A stretch of DNA of 64,000 bases from Charina bottae (lineage: Eukaryota; Chordata; Lepidosauria; Squamata; Charinaidae), in contig JALMGJ010000006.1 of assembly GCA_023362775.1 (NCBI GenBank), forward strand, positions 53,435,501 to 53,499,500, read 5' to 3'. Of this stretch, positions 58,680 to 64,000 are shown piece after piece. Every line of letters starts with the position of its first letter. The stretch's first letter is position 1. The notes under the pieces are model-generated. The model did not search any database, was not told the DNA's origin, and worked only from the letters and a program-made list of their open reading frames with translations. The translations under genes were made by a program, and so were the position numbers.

Positions 58680-59389
58680 GTTTATATCTTGTGAGTGATC
58701 TTACTCCAAAAGGAGAAAGGGCTGATTTCCCTAGTCACATGCCTCTATGCTCCAGAGCCAGGAGGTGGCTATAGAATTTCTATCATTTCTATATTCCCCC
58801 CCCCTTCTTTTTGCCAATGAGGTGCATAGGCTGTGGAGGCCTTATCTCTCTCTCACATGCTGGGGTTGGGAGAAGGAGTTGGGGTAGAGGTATCTCCCTG
58901 GAAGATAGGTGATGTAACAGTAACTACTATGTTGCTACACCAAGGTAGGAAGGCAGGGGAGGTTGTGTACACCTGGAAGATTTCTGGGAGACAAGGATTG
59001 AAATCTCCTCTAATATTTTACACTATGGTTCAACCCTGAGAGTTTTTTCTCAGAATATGAGAATACAGTCCTCCTCCTCAGGTCTTTTGGTCGTCATAAA
59101 CATTACTACAAACCTTACATTAATTCTTCCTCCACCTTCAGGACATCATATTATGTCCTTAACTAAACAACTGGCTCTTAATTGCATATTCTAGACTCTA
59201 TACCAAGCTGCCTCGCCACATACATACTGTAGCTCAACCCCTTTTGTTTCTTCAGCATCTTGGTCTCCACTTCAGCTATAAGAATTCTTCCTTTTTTGGA
59301 TAAGCTTCCTGTATTCAATTTATAGTACAAAAATAGATAACATCTTAGGAACTGCTTTCCTACTGTTGCCATGACTCCCTGCACTTCAG

Positions 59390-59580
59390 GTGCTTGTGCA
59401 CCAGATCTCCTCCCTAATAAGAGTCAGGGCCTGCATCTTTCTTCAATTACTGGGCCATATGGTGGCTGTGACTTCTGTGGTTTCCTACTCCTGCTTTGGA
59501 TGTGTTCCTTACACACTTTTCTTTCACTTCTCCAGCATGGACGTAAGACAGCTCTTCCTCTCAGTTCTGCCTTGAATCAG
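59390..59580 (+). mobile_element. Possible DIRS/LTR-type RNase H remnant
   Basis: A + frame contains FLQLLGHMVAVTSVVSYSCF and later FFHFSSMDV. This resembles the FLQLLG.M......V.YA block of DIRS-like retroelement polyproteins. It is short and decayed, so family and limits are uncertain. Confidence 0.35.
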
Positions 59581-59619
59581 AGAATTCCTCCATTGGTAGC
59601 TAATTTCAGACAATCTCAC

Positions 59620-59850
59620 TTTGGATGCAGTGTTTCAAAGAAACAGTTACAATTCAACAATGGGATGAGCTATGGACTAAATCTATAAAATTTACACCAA
59701 GTTATAACTTAAAGAAAAATTGGTACAAAACATTTTACAGATGGTACACAACTCCATCAATAATGTTTAAGATGGACAAAACATACAGCAGTAAATGTTG
59801 GAAATGCCATGATACAGACGGAACGTTTTATCACATATGGTAGACATGTA
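59620..59850 (+). mobile_element. L1-clade LINE ORF2 C-terminal fragment
   Basis: The + frame reads QWDELWTKSIKFTPSYNLKK, NWYKTFYRWYTTPSIMFKM and KCWKCHDTDGTFYHIW. This is the RWY.TP...KM...CW+C....GT..HIWW.C signature of L1 ORF2 C-termini. It is the only L1 piece I recognise here. Confidence 0.75.
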
Positions 59851-60581
59851 AGACAACTCAGACAATCTCACTTCCGTCTCCAATATACTGTATATCATAA
59901 TCACTGGCACATTAATCCTGATGGGGGGTTCACCTTTGTGGGCTCTGCATCTAAGGTGCTTGGTCCAGGCATGAGATTTGCAAACAAAATTAAACTTAAA
60001 CTACTCACAGTTTGGAAGGTACTCCAAACCTTCCTAGGCGGTTTCCAAGCCCAGACATGATGAATGCACTCATTCTGCTCCTTAAAAACTTCTTCCAAAG
60101 GATTACTGATGTCAATACATCACCATCATGCCCTCCTTCAGTAAATATTTAAAAAATGACCCTGACTTCATGCTGCATGCCTCTGTAGTAAGTAGTAATC
60201 TATCACATTGGAAGTAAATTATTTAAGCCTAGTTGTTTCTTAGATTCCTTAATCATTTCCTAGTTATATGTATTAACAAAAGTTTCATGCTACTTTCAAC
60301 AAATATGGAAGTGATATTAAATCCCAAACAGCAGAAATATTAAGAACCAGTGAACTTCTAAGACTTCAAACACTACCTTGGTTGCAATACACATTATCCC
60401 AATATACTCCCAAAGTAATTTATTGTCATTTATCTGGTGCTGATTCTGCTTCTACCTGTGGAGAATGACTAAGACAAACTTCTGACCTATGTAATGAATG
60501 GCCCCTGTGGTGCTAGAGTTCCTATCCTTGTAGCGTAACTTTATTTTCTGATGCCACAGGGGGTGGTTCAATTTGCCAATA

Positions 60582-61824
60582 TGTGTAGTCCTCGTTTAAT
60601 GACCCTAATTGGGACCAGCAACTCCATCGCTAAGCGAAACAGTCACTAACAGAAACATCACGTATCCGCCTTGCTTAGCGACGGCAGTTCCGGCAATCCC
60701 TGTTGCTATTATTAAATTAATCCTGTGGGTCATTAGATGAAGACGCACTCCTATCCAAGCCATTCCCGGTTTGGTCCCTCCCAGCCCTGAGCCTCGGTTC
60801 TTCCAAGGCAAGGAACTGCCTCCCCTTCAACTCCCCACCCACCTATTTCCTCCCCCATCTCTGCCCTTTTGGCCACCCTGCACAGCATGAAGAGGCTGCT
60901 GTATTCTCCTGCCACCACCACCCCCCACCGCCGCCCCCAGCGGATCTTCCTCCCTGTGCTTGGCACGATTGTCTTGTTCTTTCTCCCCTCCGTTGGGCTC
61001 GCCACCGTCACTGAGTACTGCCTCGAGCCCCACAGTGTGGCAAGCAACCTTGTTGTTGCAGCGCGGCAAGCAGCCCCAGAGCCGTGGTGCACCAAGCAGC
61101 CCCAGAACCGCAGCATGGCAAAAAGCCCTGTTGCTGAGGCTCTGGGGCAGCTTACTCCAAGAAGCCCCTGCCATGGTGCGCCAAGAAGCCCCTGAGCCAC
61201 AGCGCGGTGTGAAGCCCCAGCCACCCCAGCAGCCTAGCGTGAAGCCCCAGCCGCCCCAGCCTAGTAGTGCAGCCAGAGCCCCAGCTGCAGCCACCCTCGC
61301 TGCCCCGCACTCTGAGGCTCCTGCCGCCCCGCACTCTGCCGCCCCAGCTGACCTTCCCCATTTTCTTGCTCCCGCTGCTGCTGAGGTGCGCCTGGCCCTT
61401 CGTGAGGTAGCTGCTGGCCCCACGAGGTAATCTTCCCGAGCTCTTGAGGGGAAACAGCTGCGTGTGACCTCAGGAGGAAGGCCTCATGTGGCCAGCAGCT
61501 GCCTCACGAAGGGCCCGGCCAGCCGCGCTTCATTAGCAGTGGGAGCAAGAAGACAGGAAAGGTCAGCTTGGGGTGGCAGAGCATAGGGCGGCAGCGGCTG
61601 TGGAGTGCAGGGGTCCAAAAGGGCAGCGATGGGGGGAGATAGGCGGGTGGGGGTTATTGAAGCGCACCCTGCAGTTGTATATGCGGCTGGGCTGCCAACT
61701 GCCTGAATTTTGATCATGTGGCTGCAGGGGTGCTCCAATGGCTGTATCTTTGAGGATCGGGCGTAAGTACCATTTGCTTAGAGCCGTTGTAACTTCGAAT
61801 GGTCGCTGAAGTGAGGACTACTTG
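60582..61824. mobile_element. Mariner-like non-autonomous element with GC-rich insertion
   Basis: Ends TGTGTAGTCCTCGTTTAATG and (reverse complement) CAAGTAGTCCTCACTTCAGC, flanked by TA on both sides (60580-60581 and 61825-61826). The outer ~160 bp on the left and ~140 bp on the right match the short GTAGTCCTCG family (compare 22152-22431). The middle, about 60745-61685, is a GC-rich insertion with no counterpart in that copy. It contains CAGCCCCAG-type tandem words and a palindrome with arms near 61308-61427 and 61487-61600. TA target and TIRs suggest Tc1/mariner; the superfamily is inferred. Confidence 0.7.
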
Positions 61825-61888
61825 TAGTCACTGCCTAATGTAACATAATTTATGATATATACAGAAGGAGAGAGAATATTGCATAGCA

Positions 61889-63201
61889 GTCTGTGGCTTG
61901 AATCATGTCAACTGGATTTCTATTTTCTTAGTGGAAACGTTTCACTCCTTATCCAAGGAGCTTCTTCAGTCTGAGTAAAGTTAGTAAGGGAATCCTTAAA
62001 TATGTTTCTAGGCTGGCTTTGTGACCTTGCACCTGGGGCTAGGTCATGGTTATTTTTGAGATGTTTGTTTCTAAGTCCCTTTATCATCTAAAGGAGGATC
62101 GTTAAGATTACCCTGCTGCTGTTGAGCTTGTGAAATGGTCTTAATCTTCCTAGGCACAGAAGACAAAGCAGGAAGGAAGATAGGGGAAAGGTTATGCCTG
62201 AGGCCCCCACCTCTATTCAAGGAAGGATTTTCCAAGTTGGCATGAATGGATTCCTTGACCCCTCTCTCAAACCACCTATCTTCTCTGTCTAAAATGTGAA
62301 CATTAATGTCCTCAAATGAGTGTCCTTTTTCTTTTAGATGAAGATAAACTGCTGACTCTGGTCCTGTGGTGTTACTTCTCCTGTGTTGGGCCATCCTCCT
62401 GTACAAAGGTTGTTTGGTTTCTCCAATGTAGAGTTCAGAGCACTCCTCACTGCACTGGATTGCATACACTACATTGCTTTCCTTGTGTTTTGGAGTTTGA
62501 TCTTTGGGGTGTACAAGCCTCTGTCTCAGTGTGTTGGTGGGTTTGAAATATACAGGTATGTGGTGTTTGCCAAATATCCGTTTTATCTTTTCAGACACGC
62601 CAGCCATGTAAGGAATGACCAGGTTCTTCCGTTTACTCTGAGTCTCAGCCCTATCTGTTGCTGTTTTAGGTCTGGTAGACTTAGATTTGGTGAAGGCCCA
62701 ATTTGGATATCCACAGGCCTGCAGAGCTGTTCTCAGATGCTGCTTTTCATTCTTTTTGGAATCCATGGAGGTGGGGATGGTTTCTGCTCTGTGTGACAAT
62801 GTCCTGATGACTCCTAGTTTGTGCTGCAGTGGATGGTGGGAGTCAAACATCAGGTATTGATCTGTGTGTGTGGGTTTCCTGTAGATCCCTATTTCTAGCT
62901 TGCCACCGGTCCCAATGAGGACTTCACAGTCTAGGAATGCCAGTCTGTTGTCCTTGGTGTCTTCTCTGGTGAAGCTAATGTTGGCATCTATAGTGTTTAT
63001 ATGGTCCGTGAAGGCCTGTACTTCCTGGGCCTTGATTTTGACCCAGGTGTCATCCACATACCTAAACCAGTGGGTGGGCACCGTTCCCTGGAATGTGTTG
63101 AGTGCTTTCTTCTCCACTTCTTCCATGTATAAATTGGCCACAATGGGTGACACAGGAGAACCCATGGCACAGCCGTGTTTTTGTCTGTAAAAGCCAACAT
63201 T
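61889..63201 (-). mobile_element. Penelope-like element, 5'-truncated, left copy
   Basis: A - strand Penelope-like retroelement. The 3' end at about 61889-61985 contains the same hammerhead-like block as the solo copy at 10208 (CTGAAGA, stem CTCCTT/AAGGAG, GAAACG). The ORF lies at 62071-63165 and stays open up to a junction at about 63201. There an inverted second copy begins. Confidence 0.88.
62071..63165 (-). CDS. Penelope-like RT plus GIY-YIG endonuclease (partial)
   Basis: 364 codons of a Penelope-like polyprotein missing the N-terminal RT fingers. MGSPVSPIVANLYME at 1-15 is RT motif B-like, and FRYVDDTW at 34-41 contains the catalytic YVDD (36-39). The thumb region includes FLDCEV and YRKPTHTDQYL. 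After a basic linker and KDQTPKHKESN comes the GIY-YIG nuclease typical of this class: VVYAIQC at 232-238, YIGETK at 246-251, R256/R257 and WFERGVKESIHAN at 298-310. The frame continues upstream to the junction (GFYRQKHGCA), so the Met given is internal. There are no stops, so the copy is young. Confidence 0.9.
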   Translation of the reverse strand: MGSPVSPIVANLYMEEVEKKALNTFQGTVPTHWFRYVDDTWVKIKAQEVQAFTDHINTIDANISFTREDTKDNRLAFLDCEVLIGTGGKLEIGIYRKPTHTDQYLMFDSHHPLQHKLGVIRTLSHRAETIPTSMDSKKNEKQHLRTALQACGYPNWAFTKSKSTRPKTATDRAETQSKRKNLVIPYMAGVSEKIKRIFGKHHIPVYFKPTNTLRQRLVHPKDQTPKHKESNVVYAIQCSEECSELYIGETKQPLYRRMAQHRRSNTTGPESAVYLHLKEKGHSFEDINVHILDREDRWFERGVKESIHANLENPSLNRGGGLRHNLSPIFLPALSSVPRKIKTISQAQQQQGNLNDPPLDDKGT

Positions 63202-64000
63202 ATGCCAACATTAGCTTCACCAGAGAAGACACCAAGGACAACAGACTGGCATTCCTAGACTGTGAAGTCCTCATTGGGACCGGTGGCAAGCTAGAAATAG
63301 GGATCTACAGGAAACCCACACACACAGATCAATACCTGATGTTTGACTCCCACCATCCACTGCAGCACAAACTAGGAGTCATCAGGACATTGTCACACAG
63401 AGCAGAAACCATCCCCACCTCCATGGATTCCAAAAAGAATGAAAAGCAGCATCTGAGAACAGCTCTGCAGGCCTGTGGATATCCAAATTGGGCCTTCACC
63501 AAATCTAAGTCTACCAGACCTAAAACAGCAACAGATAGGGCTGAGACTCAGAGTAAACGGAAGAACCTGGTCATTCCTTACATGGCTGGCGTGTCTGAAA
63601 AGATAAAACGGATATTTGGCAAACACCACATACCTGTATATTTCAAACCCACCAACACACTGAGACAGAGGCTTGTACACCCCAAAGATCAAACTCCAAA
63701 ACACAAGGAAAGCAATGTAGTGTATGCAATCCAGTGCAGTGAGGAGTGCTCTGAACTCTACATTGGAGAAACCAAACAACCTTTGTACAGGAGGATGGCC
63801 CAACACAGGAGAAGTAACACCACAGGACCAGAGTCAGCAGTTTATCTTCATCTAAAAGAAAAAGGACACTCATTTGAGGACATTAATGTTCACATTTTAG
63901 ACAGAGAAGATAGGTGGTTTGAGAGAGGGGTCAAGGAATCCATTCATGCCAACTTGGAAAATCCTTCCTTGAATAGAGGTGGGGGCCTCAGGCATAACCT
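62189..64000. repeat. Near-perfect inverted repeat of two Penelope copies
   Basis: The left arm 62189-62987 pairs with the right arm 63202-64000 about a centre at 63094.5, with a 214-bp unique loop (62988-63201). Translated segments from both arms are identical wherever I compared them. The right arm is cut by the window edge. GCCAACATTATGCCAACATT at the junction is a repeated 9-10 nt word. Confidence 0.93.
63202..64000 (+). mobile_element. Penelope-like element, right copy (cut by window edge)
   Basis: + strand copy that starts inside the ORF at ANISFTREDTKDNRLAFLDC and stays open through the GIY-YIG nuclease to the last base. It is more 5'-truncated than the left copy and lacks the YVDD block. 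Its 3' end should lie a few hundred bases beyond the window. Confidence 0.92.

Noticed and set aside
61000..61430. Pro/Ala-rich open frame of 156 codons
   Set aside because: Lies in the GC-rich cargo of a mariner-like element, with low complexity and an overlapping minus-strand frame. No domain.

Overview
The window is vertebrate nuclear DNA, almost certainly from a squamate reptile. The repeats point there: Sauria-type tRNA SINEs ending in (ACCTTT)n, BovB/RTE LINEs, many L2-clade LINE 3' ends, MIR-like CORE-SINEs, Penelope-like elements and hAT MITEs with perfect 8-bp target duplications. I cannot name the species.

Only one host gene can be supported: the 5' half of PPM1H, a PPM/PP2C-family Ser/Thr phosphatase, on the + strand. 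Its CpG-island promoter and first coding exon lie near 9.4 kb. Exons 2 to 4 lie at 38.0, 39.5 and 46.3 kb. All four exons have consensus splice sites and compatible phases and together encode residues 1 to about 291. Intron 4 runs off the right edge, so the C-terminal half of the enzyme is outside the window.

Layout: 1-5.2 kb is an L2 relic followed by a nearly full-length L2 LINE with an uninterrupted 1037-codon ORF (- strand). 5.2-8.8 kb holds a non-LTR fragment, two hAT MITEs and an RTE 3' end. 8.9-9.9 kb is the PPM1H CpG island. Intron 1 (9.7-38.0 kb) carries a solo Penelope end with a hammerhead-like motif, a 2.4-kb hAT element filled with nested palindromes, many LINE relics, SINEs and small hAT elements. 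Intron 3 carries a 400-codon open BovB fragment. Intron 4 carries a second young L2 copy, an RTE copy, a 2.4-kb foldback hAT element, a mariner-like element with a GC-rich insertion, and two Penelope copies arranged head to head as a near-perfect palindrome that reaches the window edge.

The most unusual signal is a set of GC-rich, CpG-rich, palindromic cargoes inside DNA transposons at 12.6-15.0, 54.8-57.2 and 60.6-61.8 kb. The first two share tandem arrays of a 38-40 bp module made of a GC box, a CCAAT box and an E-box or E-box-like site. They also share a terminal sequence. This suggests a related group of hAT elements that carry promoter-like DNA and swap modules. Their transcriptional activity is inference and has not been shown.
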